From Planctomycetota bacterium (lineage in GTDB: Bacteria; Planctomycetota; Planctomycetia; Planctomycetales; Planctomycetaceae), in NCBI GenBank assembly GCA_013151585.1, contig JAADHY010000029.1:1-32287 (forward strand): a stretch of DNA of 32,287 nucleotides, read 5' to 3'. A model generated the notes under the pieces. That model made no database searches. It had not been told where the DNA came from and saw nothing but the letters and a program-made list of their open reading frames with translations. This document shows, piece after piece, positions 1 to 8,445 of this stretch (position 1 is the stretch's first letter; every line of letters starts with the position of its first letter). A program made the translations under genes and the position numbers.

Positions 1-1
1 A

Positions 2-682
2 GCCCGTGTGAAAGCGGGCCGGCAGATTGACGACTTCGTCAGCTTCACCGATTTCGCGCCGACGTTTCTCGAAGCCGCTGGCGTTCCGATCCCGAAAGAA
101 ATGACCGGGCGCAGCCTTCTGCCCATTCTGCTCAGCCCTCGGTCAGGCCGGATCGATCCGGCTCGCGACCACGTGCTGGTGGGAAAGGAACGGCATGTTC
201 CCGCTCAAGAGGCCCCGGATTGGGGCGGCTACCCTTGCCGCGGTCTGCGAACGCACCAATTTTTCTACATCCGCAATTTCCGGCCGGACCGTTGGCCCTG
301 CGGGACTCCCAATTATCGCAAAGCCGTCATCCCGGGCGCCTGGTACGCCGACACGGATAATGGTCCCACGAAGACCTACATGATTGAAAACAAAGACAAA
401 GACCCACTGCACCGGCGCCTTTATGAGCTGGCTTTTGCCAAACGGCCGGCGGAAGAGCTGTACGATTTGAAGGCGGACCCAGACCAGTTACAGAATGTCG
501 CCACCGACCCGCGGTATTCTTCGGTGAAGCAACGCCTGGCCGACCAACTGATGCAAGAACTACGAGCGACGGGTGACCCGCGAGCTTTCGGGCGGGGCGA
601 CGTCTTTGACAAGTATCCCTACTTGGGCGGGGCTCCCAAGTTTCCCGGCTGGAAAGAGCCGAAGAAGAAACGGGCGCGCTGA
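2..682 (+). CDS. Sulfatase, C-terminal part (N-terminus outside window)
   Basis: This is the C-terminal 226 residues of a sulfatase of the alkaline-phosphatase superfamily; the frame is open to the left edge, so the active-site cysteine and most metal ligands lie outside. The visible part begins with the family's typical segment 'DDFVSFTDFAPTFLEAAGVP', followed by 'GRSLLPIL', an 'RNFRPDRWPCG' stretch, and the usual ending 'EELYDLKADPDQLQNVATDP'. These match the late part of planctomycete heparan-sulfatase/arylsulfatase-like proteins. The protein ends in a basic tail (KEPKKKRAR). It would hydrolyse sulfate esters or sulfamates on polysaccharides, probably after export; substrate cannot be judged. 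A second sulfatase lies 2.1 kb downstream on the same strand. Confidence 0.9.
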   Translation, partial: ARVKAGRQIDDFVSFTDFAPTFLEAAGVPIPKEMTGRSLLPILLSPRSGRIDPARDHVLVGKERHVPAQEAPDWGGYPCRGLRTHQFFYIRNFRPDRWPCGTPNYRKAVIPGAWYADTDNGPTKTYMIENKDKDPLHRRLYELAFAKRPAEELYDLKADPDQLQNVATDPRYSSVKQRLADQLMQELRATGDPRAFGRGDVFDKYPYLGGAPKFPGWKEPKKKRAR

Positions 683-686
683 GCGA

Positions 687-711
687 TTGCCAGTCACGTC
701 AGCGACGGCAA
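687..711. terminator. Hairpin between convergent genes
   Basis: A stem TTGCC-(A)-GTC pairs with GAC-GGCAA across an 8-nt loop, five bases after the sulfatase stop and 20 bases before the end of the convergent GGDEF gene. There is no T-tract on either side, so a role as a bidirectional terminator is only inferred from position. Confidence 0.3.
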
Positions 712-730
712 GCGAGACGTCCGAAAACGG

Positions 731-2509
731 TTAGGTTGGAAGCGGCACGGCGGACGACGCAACGCAGACGCGGTTCCGGCCAGCTTGCTTGGCTTGGTAG
801 AGAGCGGCGTCGGCGGCGGCGATCAATTCTTGCACGGACTGAGCATGCACGGGAAAGGTGGCTAGCCCGGCGCTCAAAGTGACACGAATAGTTTGACCGC
901 CGATTGGGATTTCCGTATTCGCGACGGCGGACCGGATCGATTCCGCGACTCGCATCGCGCCGGAGACGCCGAATCCCGGCAAGATCACAGCCACTTCTTC
1001 GCCTCCGTAGCGGGCAATGAGTGCTCGGTCGCCCGATCGGATTCTGCCAACCTGTTCGCGAATCATCCGCGAGGCGGTGCGCAAGACGGCATCGCCCGCC
1101 TGGTGCCCGTACCGGTCGTTGATGGACTTGAAGTGGTCAAAATCGAGCAGAACCAAGGAGCACTCGCTGCCGTTGCGCCGAGCTTCTTCTATCTCCCGTT
1201 CGATTTGCACGTCGAAGGCGCGACGGTTTGCCAGTTCCGTCAGGCCGTCCTGCCGTGCTTGACGTTGGACCAGCGCGACGTTCAATGCCCGATGCATCGT
1301 TTCCACCAGCAATTGAGCCGTCCACTCCGCCAACTCTTGCTGAGCCGGCTGGAAGGGCTCGCAACGCCGGCGTGTCAAGCAAAGGATCGCCGTCAGCCGA
1401 TCTTGCCGCCGCATGGGCACAACGAGAGCCGATCCCAGCAGGGTCTCGATGCCCAATTGGCGAAGTTCCTCGGCTCGAAGGGCCAAAGGCTGACTGCCCG
1501 AAATCGTCAAAGATGCGAGTGTTTCTTCATGGTGGCGCCATTGCTGTTCAACGCCTGCGTGACATTGTGCTCCGCAACGGACCAGGGGTTTGGAGGAGCG
1601 CTCCCCCGAAGGCGAAACCAGGAAAAGGGCCGCTCGATCCGCCTCGATCATTTCAAGCAAAGTCCCCAGAAGTTCCTCGATCATCTTCAGCGGCGCTTCA
1701 AACTTGCGGTCCACGATGGCTCGCAGTCGCAGCATCTCTTTGGTCGTCCGCAGCTCGCTTTGGTGGGTCTGGACTTGTCGGCCCTGCGTAAGTCGTGCCG
1801 CCAGACAGGCCAGCAGACGTTTTGCCAACTGCAACTGCAGTTCCTGCGGAGAATTGGGCGGGAACAGATTCGTGGTGATCAGGAAAAAGGTCCCGGCGGA
1901 ATCACTCTGAGCAGCGACCAGGAAAAGGTGGCACACTTTTCGCCGGTCCGCCGGGCTCAGGCTCGCCCATAACTTCGTCCCCAGCAACCTGGCCCCTTCC
2001 ACGACGGTCGCTCCTTCCGTCAGAGCGGTCTGACGAAGCGATCGATCCAGACGAAGTTGAGCTTGCGACCCACCGCTCAACCCGCGGGCCAGGACGACTC
2101 GCGGTATCTCTTCGTGGCACTCCAGAATAGCCGCGAAATCTGTCGCCTTGTTTGGAACGAACTGACGAAGCAGTTCAGCGATCGCTCGGTGAAGATCGTC
2201 CGCGACGATGAGCTCGTGCAGAATTTGGCTTTCGGTTCGACTGACGAGCTGCCGAGATTGGACGTCACGAAGGGCGGAGGCGAGCTTCTCCTTTTGTCGA
2301 CGTTCGGCGTCGTTCCGCCGTCGCTGCTCCGAAAGCCGATGAACGTGCAGGACGTACTGCAGGATGCAGACCAGTGCCATGGCCACCACGTACGCCGAAG
2401 AGACCGTGCTATACGCGATCTGCTTCCAGAATTCCCACGCTGCTGAGCTCATGGAAAAGAATCCGTCATTCTTGACGAGACGAGGCAAGGCGGCTGGTAG
2501 GAGCGCCAT
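731..2509 (-). CDS. Membrane-anchored GAF-GGDEF diguanylate cyclase
   Basis: The 592-residue product should make cyclic di-GMP from two GTP. One hydrophobic segment (about residues 33-55) anchors it, followed by a charged helical stretch (56-95), a probable first GAF-like domain (about 95-245), a second GAF domain (about 265-405) and a GGDEF domain (about 415-580). GGDEF hallmarks are DGLTELANRRAF (421-432), DFDHFKSINDRYGH (456-469) and the signature GGEEV at 502-506. The last residue of the signature is V instead of F. The RxxD inhibitory-site motif (RSGD, 491-494) lies seven residues before GGEEV instead of the usual five, so product inhibition may be altered. No strong ribosome-binding site precedes the first ATG; an in-frame ATG at 2452, with GGA upstream, is an alternative start that still keeps the membrane helix. 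Confidence 0.9.
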   Translation of the reverse strand: MALLPAALPRLVKNDGFFSMSSAAWEFWKQIAYSTVSSAYVVAMALVCILQYVLHVHRLSEQRRRNDAERRQKEKLASALRDVQSRQLVSRTESQILHELIVADDLHRAIAELLRQFVPNKATDFAAILECHEEIPRVVLARGLSGGSQAQLRLDRSLRQTALTEGATVVEGARLLGTKLWASLSPADRRKVCHLFLVAAQSDSAGTFFLITTNLFPPNSPQELQLQLAKRLLACLAARLTQGRQVQTHQSELRTTKEMLRLRAIVDRKFEAPLKMIEELLGTLLEMIEADRAALFLVSPSGERSSKPLVRCGAQCHAGVEQQWRHHEETLASLTISGSQPLALRAEELRQLGIETLLGSALVVPMRRQDRLTAILCLTRRRCEPFQPAQQELAEWTAQLLVETMHRALNVALVQRQARQDGLTELANRRAFDVQIEREIEEARRNGSECSLVLLDFDHFKSINDRYGHQAGDAVLRTASRMIREQVGRIRSGDRALIARYGGEEVAVILPGFGVSGAMRVAESIRSAVANTEIPIGGQTIRVTLSAGLATFPVHAQSVQELIAAADAALYQAKQAGRNRVCVASSAVPLPT

Positions 2510-2834
2510 GAAAGTCGACGTGGCAACCGCCGGCGCATAAGCTGAGCCTCCGTCCGGTCCCGCTGGGGGCCCTCCATCCCGTGTTCGAACGCTCCCGGCA
2601 AATCTACTTCACGGAATCGATGCCGTCGAAAAGATTGGGCGGCTGAATGCCTGCACCGGCGAACTCTGGTCGATACAACCCGCGATTCCGTCGCAGCCGG
2701 TAAGCAGCCTTGCTAGACTTTGGATCGAACGAAACGAGCCCCGACGCGCAACGGCGCGTCGCGCTCGATCCGCAAATGCCTCTTTTTCCGCGACAGAAGA
2801 GGTGCCCGCCACGATCGGACGAGGGAGACATGAG
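2510..2834. other. Divergent intergenic region, GGDEF gene / sulfatase
   Basis: This 325-base spacer should hold the promoters of both divergent genes. On the plus strand it has a possible extended -10 (2711-2719) and a perfect 6-bp stem, GACGCG (2743-2748) with CGCGTC (2755-2760). The sulfatase Shine-Dalgarno (GAGGGAGA) lies near 2821-2828. I see no convincing coding sequence. Confidence 0.4.
2711..2719 (+). promoter_or_regulatory. Possible extended -10 for sulfatase gene
   Basis: TGCTAGACT matches an extended -10 (TG-N-TAnAnT), about 116 bases before the sulfatase ATG. No recognisable -35 lies 17 bases upstream, so this is weak. Confidence 0.22.
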
Positions 2835-4700
2835 ATGACTCTGCAATGGAGACTTTTCTGGGTTGTAAGCTCGCTGTTCTGTGTCGCTGCTAGCGGCGCA
2901 AACCTCGCTCGAGCCGCCGAGAAACCGAATTTCGTTTGGATCGTCTCGGAAGACAACTCCAAACACTACCTCCGACTTTTCGACCCGGCCGGTGCGCCGG
3001 CACCGAACATTGAAGCGCTGGCTCAGAATGGTCTCGTCTTCGAACACGCCTTTTCCAACGCCCCCGTCTGTTCCACCGCCCGAACCACACTGGCGACGTG
3101 CCTCTACGGACCAAGAATCGGCACGCAGTACCATCGGAAGTTTCAGCCGGCTTCGCTGGCACCCGGCTGGCGCATGTTTCCTTACTACCTGAGGCAAGCA
3201 GGTTACTACACCACAAACAACGCCAAGAAAGATTACAACGCGGTTGAAGGTAATGGCGTTTGGGACGCTTCTTCAAAACGAGCCACGTGGCGACACCGAC
3301 CGTCGCCTGACACGCCGTTTTTCCACATGCATTCTTACGCGGCGTCTCATGAAAGCTCGCTGCATTTCACCAAAGAACAGATCGATTTCGCCTCGCTGCA
3401 AACAGACCCTCAGACAGTTCAAATCGCTCCCTATCATCCCGACACGCCTCTGTTTCGTTATACTTATGCGCGCTATCACGACCGGATGAGGAAAGTCGAC
3501 CAGTTTGTGGGCAAGATCGTTCGACAGTTGAAAGAGGATGGATTGCTCGAAGACACGTTCGTCTTCTACTTCGGCGATCACGGTGGCGTGCTGCCTCGAA
3601 GCAAGGGCTATCTCTACGAAACCGGTTTGCATGTGCCTCTGGTCGTACGAATCCCCAAAAAGTGGCAGCATCTGGTCGGCATCCCCCGGGGGACTCGGGT
3701 CGAGGGATTCGTGAGCTTCATCGACTTCGGCGCCACCGTGCTCCATCTGGCGGGTGTGCCCGTGCCAAAGCATTTCGACGGGCGTCCCTTCCTCGGACCG
3801 GGCGTCTCATTGGAAGACATTAACCGGCGCAACCAAACCTATGGCTACGCGGACCGCTTCGACGAAAAATACGACTTGTGCCGCTCGCTGCGCGTCGGAC
3901 GCTTCAAGTACATCCGCAACTATCAGGCCTTCTATCCCGATTCGCTGCAAAACAACTACCGCTATCGCATGCTGGCCTATCAGCAGTGGAGGCAGATGTA
4001 CCGAGACGGCAAACTGAACGCCGTTCAGCGGCAGTTCTTCGAGCCGAAACCGGTGGAAGCTCTGTTTGACATCGAATCCGACCCATACGAGGTGCGAAAC
4101 CTGGCTGCCGATCCGGCCTACGCAACGGTGCTGCAACAGATGCGCCAGCGGATGCAGCATTGGGTCAAGAATCTGCCCGACCTCAGTTTTTTCCCAGAGT
4201 GCGAGCTTGTGAAGCGGGGGTTGGACGACCCGGTGCGATTCGGTCGGGCCCACGCCGACCAGATTGCAAGGTTGGTCGATGTCGCCGACTTGAGTCTCCG
4301 CCCCTTCGCCAAGGCGAAGGCCGATCTGGAGGCGGCGATGCAATCAAGCGACCGATGGGAGCGTTATTGGGCTTGGATCGCGTGCAGTTGTTTTGGTCGC
4401 CGCGCCCGCGACCTGGTTCCCGCGGCCCGAAAGGCGCTAGACGATACCGAGCCTTTGGTGCGAGTGCGAGCCGCGGAGTTCTTGGCGATCGTGGGGGCCA
4501 CCGACCCGAGACCGGTCTTGTACGACACCTTGAACGCGACAGACGATCCCGCGGTGGCGACCTTGATCTTGAACACAGCCGTGTTCGTCAATGATCACTT
4601 GAAGGGATATCCGTTCGACGTGAGCCGACTGCACATGAAATTAAAAGGCGGCTACGTGGAACGCCGCCTGAGCCACCTGGCGGGACGAGAAAAGCAGTGA
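2835..4700 (+). CDS. Exported sulfatase with helical-repeat-like C-terminus
   Basis: The 621-residue protein belongs to the formylglycine-dependent sulfatases and should remove sulfate from a polysaccharide outside the cytoplasm. The ATG at 2835, preceded by GAGGGAGA, gives a good signal peptide (hydrophobic core about residues 7-20, probable cleavage after ARA at 25-27); a GTG at 2802 in frame would add 11 residues and is less likely. Metal-binding EDN is at 39-41. The catalytic motif is C79-S-T-A-R83, where the commonest form has proline at the third position, so C79 should become formylglycine. A later 'FGDHGG' gives further metal ligands. The C-terminal end of the catalytic region reads 'ALFDIESDPYEVRNLAAD'. 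The last 120 or so residues look like short helical HEAT-type repeats. Neighbours give no pathway. Confidence 0.92.
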   Translation: MTLQWRLFWVVSSLFCVAASGANLARAAEKPNFVWIVSEDNSKHYLRLFDPAGAPAPNIEALAQNGLVFEHAFSNAPVCSTARTTLATCLYGPRIGTQYHRKFQPASLAPGWRMFPYYLRQAGYYTTNNAKKDYNAVEGNGVWDASSKRATWRHRPSPDTPFFHMHSYAASHESSLHFTKEQIDFASLQTDPQTVQIAPYHPDTPLFRYTYARYHDRMRKVDQFVGKIVRQLKEDGLLEDTFVFYFGDHGGVLPRSKGYLYETGLHVPLVVRIPKKWQHLVGIPRGTRVEGFVSFIDFGATVLHLAGVPVPKHFDGRPFLGPGVSLEDINRRNQTYGYADRFDEKYDLCRSLRVGRFKYIRNYQAFYPDSLQNNYRYRMLAYQQWRQMYRDGKLNAVQRQFFEPKPVEALFDIESDPYEVRNLAADPAYATVLQQMRQRMQHWVKNLPDLSFFPECELVKRGLDDPVRFGRAHADQIARLVDVADLSLRPFAKAKADLEAAMQSSDRWERYWAWIACSCFGRRARDLVPAARKALDDTEPLVRVRAAEFLAIVGATDPRPVLYDTLNATDDPAVATLILNTAVFVNDHLKGYPFDVSRLHMKLKGGYVERRLSHLAGREKQ

Positions 4701-4768
4701 GCCGCCGCGGCACAGAAGGGCAAGGCGAAGCGGAACTTCCAGTGTCCTGAAACTGCTACGCGCCGCGC

Positions 4769-5362
4769 TCAAGCGGATCGCACCTCGTCCAGCGGAATTA
4801 GTTTTGGGATGGGGATTTTGAGGCCGACAATGCCGCCGTACCGTTCTTGCAATGTGCCGAATTGGTGCTCTAGGAATTGGTAGACTTCGGGCGGCGGGTC
4901 GGTTGCCAGGTACTGGTCGACAAACCGCTCGACGGCACGATCAAACTCTTTTTGCCGATGAGAATGAATGTGGTATCGACCAGAGAAGCGACGGATGTCG
5001 CCGTCAAAAGCCGGGCTGATATGGTATAGCTCGTGAAAAACAGTGACCAGTTTTTCGCGGAACGGCAAGTCGAGAAAACGCGGCAGGTAAAAGGTCAGTA
5101 TGTAAAGCATCTCCCGGTCGCCGCAATAAACGCGTTGAAGGGTCCATCGGCGTGAGCCCCGTGTCGTGACGAGCGAACCGTTCTCGAACCGCAGCGGCGT
5201 CAGCTTGGCCTGAACTCCGTGTGAGCCCCGCCGGCGTGTCTGAGCGAAAGCGACCGCCACTTGCTCCATGCGGATGTGTGAAAATTCATCAAGCCGGGCG
5301 GCGATGTCCGCGCAGAGCAAAGTCATGGCGCGGCAGAAATCAAATGGGCCTTTCGACAGCAT
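4769..5362 (-). CDS. Putative HExxH metallopeptidase
   Basis: This 197-residue cytoplasmic-looking protein has no signal peptide. Its main motif is HELYH in 'VTVFHELYHISPAFDGDIRR', a zinc-metalloprotease HExxH with a possible third ligand in the following 'RYHIHSHR' segment. The layout resembles small putative (phage-type) metallopeptidase domain proteins that planctomycetes carry on the chromosome; I recognise the motif, not a characterised homologue. The ATG at 5362 is chosen because a purine-rich AAAGGA lies upstream; a TTG at 5404 would add 14 residues without a ribosome-binding site. It is convergent with the sulfatase gene and lies downstream of rplQ on the same strand, but the 370-base gap argues against co-transcription. 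Confidence 0.65.
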   Translation of the reverse strand: MLSKGPFDFCRAMTLLCADIAARLDEFSHIRMEQVAVAFAQTRRRGSHGVQAKLTPLRFENGSLVTTRGSRRWTLQRVYCGDREMLYILTFYLPRFLDLPFREKLVTVFHELYHISPAFDGDIRRFSGRYHIHSHRQKEFDRAVERFVDQYLATDPPPEVYQFLEHQFGTLQERYGGIVGLKIPIPKLIPLDEVRSA

Positions 5363-5734
5363 AATCAGCGGAGAATCCTTTCTCGCGTCTTCTGAGAACC
5401 TCAAATGTGGTAAACCAACGAAATGAGGGGAAACGGCAAGAAACCCTACTTTGAAGTTCTCTCGCCGCCGCGGCGCCGCGAACGCTTATGATTTTCCGTC
5501 CCGAGTGCTGTTGTCTTTTGTGAGGCCGTGTGAAACAGGCAAGACCGCTAGGTGTCCATTTGGAAACGTTGAAAGGTTTATCTCAAAAACGCGACACGAA
5601 AGCCCTCAATCGCCCTGTGCGGCTCGGTCAAGACAGGAGACCAGCCGCAACGCAATGACGCTATTGTGAGATAATCTCTCAGCCAGTCCGCAATGGCGAT
5701 CGCTCTCAATCGATTTCGTGTCGGCGGCCTCTTC
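5363..5734. other. Intergenic region after the ribosomal cluster
   Basis: This 372-base gap lies between the end of rplQ and the metallopeptidase gene. It holds a perfect 12-base palindrome CGCGGCGCCGCG (5469-5480) and a short hairpin TGAGA/TCTCA (5666-5681) about 55 bases after the rplQ stop. Neither has a T-tract, so no clear terminator for the ribosomal cluster was found. Confidence 0.4.
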
Positions 5735-6757
5735 TCACCGACTGAACCACCGGCGGAACCGAGACTTCTTTTGGGAATCGCCCTCACTCTCGCCGGTTTC
5801 GTCTGTGGCCTCCGGCTGCGCCGCTTCGGCTTCCGCTTCCGACGGCACCTTCTTCTCGGGCTGGGACTCTGGAGCTTCGTCACTCGCTTCCGCTCCCGGG
5901 GTCTCGGCCGGCGCGGCCTCCGCCGCTGGAGTTTCCTCGGTGGCCTGCGATTGATCTTCCGCTTCGGTTGTTTCGGCACCGGCTGCGTCTGAGAGCTTTT
6001 CGTCCGGCGCGACCGCCTCCCCTCCAGTTTCCGTTGACGGTTCCGCCTGCTCGGCAGCCGATGTTTCAGAGGTCTCGGCCGCCGACCGCTCCTCTTCGGC
6101 TGGACTTTGGACCTCGGCCGCCCCTTCTGCAGGCTCGTCGGCTGTCACCGCCGGCCCTGGCACAGTCGGCGCTGCTACGGGCTCGCTCCATTCCTCTTCG
6201 GCCACAACGGGGGCCCGGCGTTTCTTCTTGGCTCGATCCCGCTCGCCCACAAACTCAATGAAAGCCAATTGCCCGGCATCGCCCAGCCGTCGTTTGGGAA
6301 GGCGCACAATGCGCGTATAGCCGCCGTTACGGTCCCGAAACCGATTCGCCAGCTCATCGAACAAGATGTCGACGGCCTCGGAATCCCGCAGCAAGGCAAA
6401 GGCCCGACGCCGCAACGCGACAGCCGGGGCAATCGCCTGATTCCAGCGGTTCCACTGCTCGGAATTCCGCCATTCGCGCCAGGCGCTGCTGTCGCGGGGC
6501 CCCGGCGCCTCGTACTGAATCGCTTCGTGCTCGTAAACCAGAGCCTTCCTAGCCATCGTCACCAGCTTCTCGACGAACGGTCGCAATTCTTTTGCCTTTT
6601 CGACCGTCGTCACGATCCGGCCCGGGACCTTGGGCTTGTCGGGAGCATCCTCGTCGTAACGCAGCGAACGAATCAAGCTGCACGCCATGTTCCGGAACAT
6701 CGCCTTCCGGTGAGCCGGAGTGCGTCCGAGCTTTCGTCCTTTGATGCGGTGTCTCAT
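5735..6757 (-). CDS. rplQ: Ribosomal protein bL17 with long acidic C-terminal extension
   Basis: bL17 is a large-subunit protein near the polypeptide exit. The start MRHRIKGRKLGR at 6757 matches all bL17 proteins; an earlier in-frame start is not needed. The core keeps 'HRKAMFRNMA', 'KAKELRPFVE' and 'GGYTRI...GD' but is longer than usual: about 10 residues are added near 35-45 and about 35 residues (71-112, tryptophan-rich) before the 'RRRAFALL' segment. Residues about 182-328 form an acidic Ala/Glu/Pro/Thr-rich tail, and the last 12 residues (QKKSRFRRWFSR) are strongly basic. The total of 340 residues compares with about 120-130 in E. coli. It is the last gene of the ribosomal cluster, 80 bases after rpoA. 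Confidence 0.95.
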   Translation of the reverse strand: MRHRIKGRKLGRTPAHRKAMFRNMACSLIRSLRYDEDAPDKPKVPGRIVTTVEKAKELRPFVEKLVTMARKALVYEHEAIQYEAPGPRDSSAWREWRNSEQWNRWNQAIAPAVALRRRAFALLRDSEAVDILFDELANRFRDRNGGYTRIVRLPKRRLGDAGQLAFIEFVGERDRAKKKRRAPVVAEEEWSEPVAAPTVPGPAVTADEPAEGAAEVQSPAEEERSAAETSETSAAEQAEPSTETGGEAVAPDEKLSDAAGAETTEAEDQSQATEETPAAEAAPAETPGAEASDEAPESQPEKKVPSEAEAEAAQPEATDETGESEGDSQKKSRFRRWFSR

Positions 6758-6837
6758 GGGTTCGTAGTTTCCTCGTACCAAGAAAGCAATCGCCCGGCCG
6801 GCAATCGCCATACGGCAAAGCAACTGAAGGGACGGCC

Positions 6838-7857
6838 CTAGCGGTTAGCTGACGACATTGACTTGGGCACCTTCATACCGAGTCGGAGCCCGATCGCGTT
6901 CAAACGGTTGCGAACTTCGTGCAGCGTCGTCTCGCCGAAGTTGCGAACCTGCAAGAGCTCGTCTTCGGTGCGAGTCACCAGATCGCGGACCGTGGTGATA
7001 CCTTCCGACTCCAAGCAGTTGGTGGCGCGGACCGACAGGTTCAGCTCGGCCAGGCTCTGATTCAGCTTTTCCTCCAACTCCAGGTCGACCGGCGCGTATC
7101 CCGTCGCTTCCAACATGCCCTTCAGACCGCCTTCGGGAGGCAGCTCCGGACCGGGCTCGCGGTACGTGATGAACGGATTGAGGTGCTTACGAAGAATCTT
7201 GGCGGCTTCAATGAGCGCCATCTCCGGTGTGACGGTTCCGTTCGTCCAGATCTCCATGATCAACCGGTCGTAGTTGGTCCGTTGTCCAACACGCGTTTCC
7301 TCGACCTTGTAGCGGACGCGAACGACCGGCGAGAAGGCGGCATCCAGGGGGATCACCCCCAGTTCCTCTTCCTGCTCGAACCGCTCCGACGCCGGCACAT
7401 AACCGCGACCGTTTTCGACCGTCAGCTCCATGTAAAGCGGAACATCCTCGGTCATGGTCGCAATGACCAGATCCTTGTTGATGACTTCGACCTGATCGTC
7501 AGTGATCACATCGCCGCCGGTCACGACGCCGCGCTCGTGCCGGTCAATCCGCAAGACCTTGCTGGTACTGCTGTGGTTTTTCACCACCAAGGATTTCAAA
7601 TTCAGGCAGACGTCGGTGATATCTTCCACGACGCCCGGAATCGTGCTGAACTCGTGCTGGACGCCTTGAATCTTCACGCGGGTCACCGCGCTTCCCTCCA
7701 GACTGGAGAGAAGAATTCGGCGCAGGCTGTTCCCGATGGTGGTCCCGAAGCCGCGTTCGAACGGTTCGGCAACAAACCGTCCGTAAGTGGCTGTGGCCGT
7801 TTCGCGGTCACAGACGACTCGACTGGGGAGCTCCAACCCTCGCCAACGAATTCGCAT
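6838..7857 (-). CDS. rpoA: RNA polymerase alpha subunit
   Basis: The 339-residue product is the assembly platform of RNA polymerase. The N-terminal domain shows 'GRFVAEPFERGFGTTIGNSL' and 'RRILLSSLEGSAV', which form the dimerisation and assembly face. The C-terminal domain 'LNLSVRATNCLESEGI' keeps the arginine and asparagine used for UP-element DNA contact. The ATG at 7857 follows GGGAGG at good spacing; longer in-frame starts lack family similarity. It lies 65 bases after rpsK. rpsD, which often lies directly before rpoA, is not here. Confidence 0.97.
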   Translation of the reverse strand: MRIRWRGLELPSRVVCDRETATATYGRFVAEPFERGFGTTIGNSLRRILLSSLEGSAVTRVKIQGVQHEFSTIPGVVEDITDVCLNLKSLVVKNHSSTSKVLRIDRHERGVVTGGDVITDDQVEVINKDLVIATMTEDVPLYMELTVENGRGYVPASERFEQEEELGVIPLDAAFSPVVRVRYKVEETRVGQRTNYDRLIMEIWTNGTVTPEMALIEAAKILRKHLNPFITYREPGPELPPEGGLKGMLEATGYAPVDLELEEKLNQSLAELNLSVRATNCLESEGITTVRDLVTRTEDELLQVRNFGETTLHEVRNRLNAIGLRLGMKVPKSMSSANR

Positions 7858-7922
7858 CAGTGCGCCTCCCGTTTGCGTTTCAAAAAAAATATAAGGGACT
7901 GCGTAGCCAACGTCATCGCCCA

Positions 7923-8303
7923 CTAGACGCGACGGCGCTTGGGGGGCCGACACCCGTTATGCGGCAGAGGGGTCACGTCCTCGATCGCTCGGATGACGAT
8001 GCCAGCCGTCTGGAGTCCCGTGATCGCGCTCTCCCGTCCCGATCCGGGACCTTTTACCCGAACCTCCAGTTCGCGCACGCCGAATTTGGCCGCCCGCTCG
8101 GCACACGTCTCGGCCGCCCGCTGAGCCGCAAAAGGTGTACTCTTACGACTCCCCTTAAACCCGACCGTCCCGGCCGACGCCCAGCACAACACCTCCCCGT
8201 TCAAATCCGTGATCGTCACGATCGTATTGTTGAAGGTGGCTTTGATGTGAGCGATGGCACGAGTGACGTTCCGGCGTACCTTCTTGCGTCTGGATCTGGC
8301 CAC
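7923..8303 (-). CDS. rpsK: Ribosomal protein uS11
   Basis: uS11 forms part of the small-subunit platform. The 126-residue product starts at a GTG (8303) preceded by AAGGAG at 7-base spacing, giving MARSRRKKVRRNVTRAIAHI; an upstream ATG at 8351 would add 16 unrelated residues. Family marks are 'ATFNNTIVTITD', 'GFKGSRKSTPFAAQ', 'VKGPGSGRESAI' and the conserved ending 'HNGCRPPKRRRV'. The gap to rpsM is 142 bases, wider than usual, and I found no other gene in it. Confidence 0.96.
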   Translation of the reverse strand: MARSRRKKVRRNVTRAIAHIKATFNNTIVTITDLNGEVLCWASAGTVGFKGSRKSTPFAAQRAAETCAERAAKFGVRELEVRVKGPGSGRESAITGLQTAGIVIRAIEDVTPLPHNGCRPPKRRRV

Positions 8304-8445
8304 GCAGTGACTCCTTCTCGTCTCCCAACCCCGCTGCCGCCGGCTGAACAACCTCGGCGAGCAGCCCGTGTATGTCTATTCTCATCAACCGCCGAGCGAC
8401 ACAAAGTTCCAGTTTCGACCGGAACCGCACGCTCGATGCCGCCCC

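Noticed and set aside
893..1972. Plus-strand open frame of 359 codons opposite the GGDEF gene
   Set aside because: Shadow frame; the minus strand carries clear GGDEF and GAF motifs.
5693..5992. Plus-strand frame opposite the bL17 acidic tail
   Set aside because: Its Arg/Phe/Gly-rich composition is the mirror of the Glu/Ala codons of bL17.
6919..7926. Plus-strand open frame of 335 codons opposite rpoA
   Set aside because: Antisense to a well-conserved gene with no recognisable protein family.
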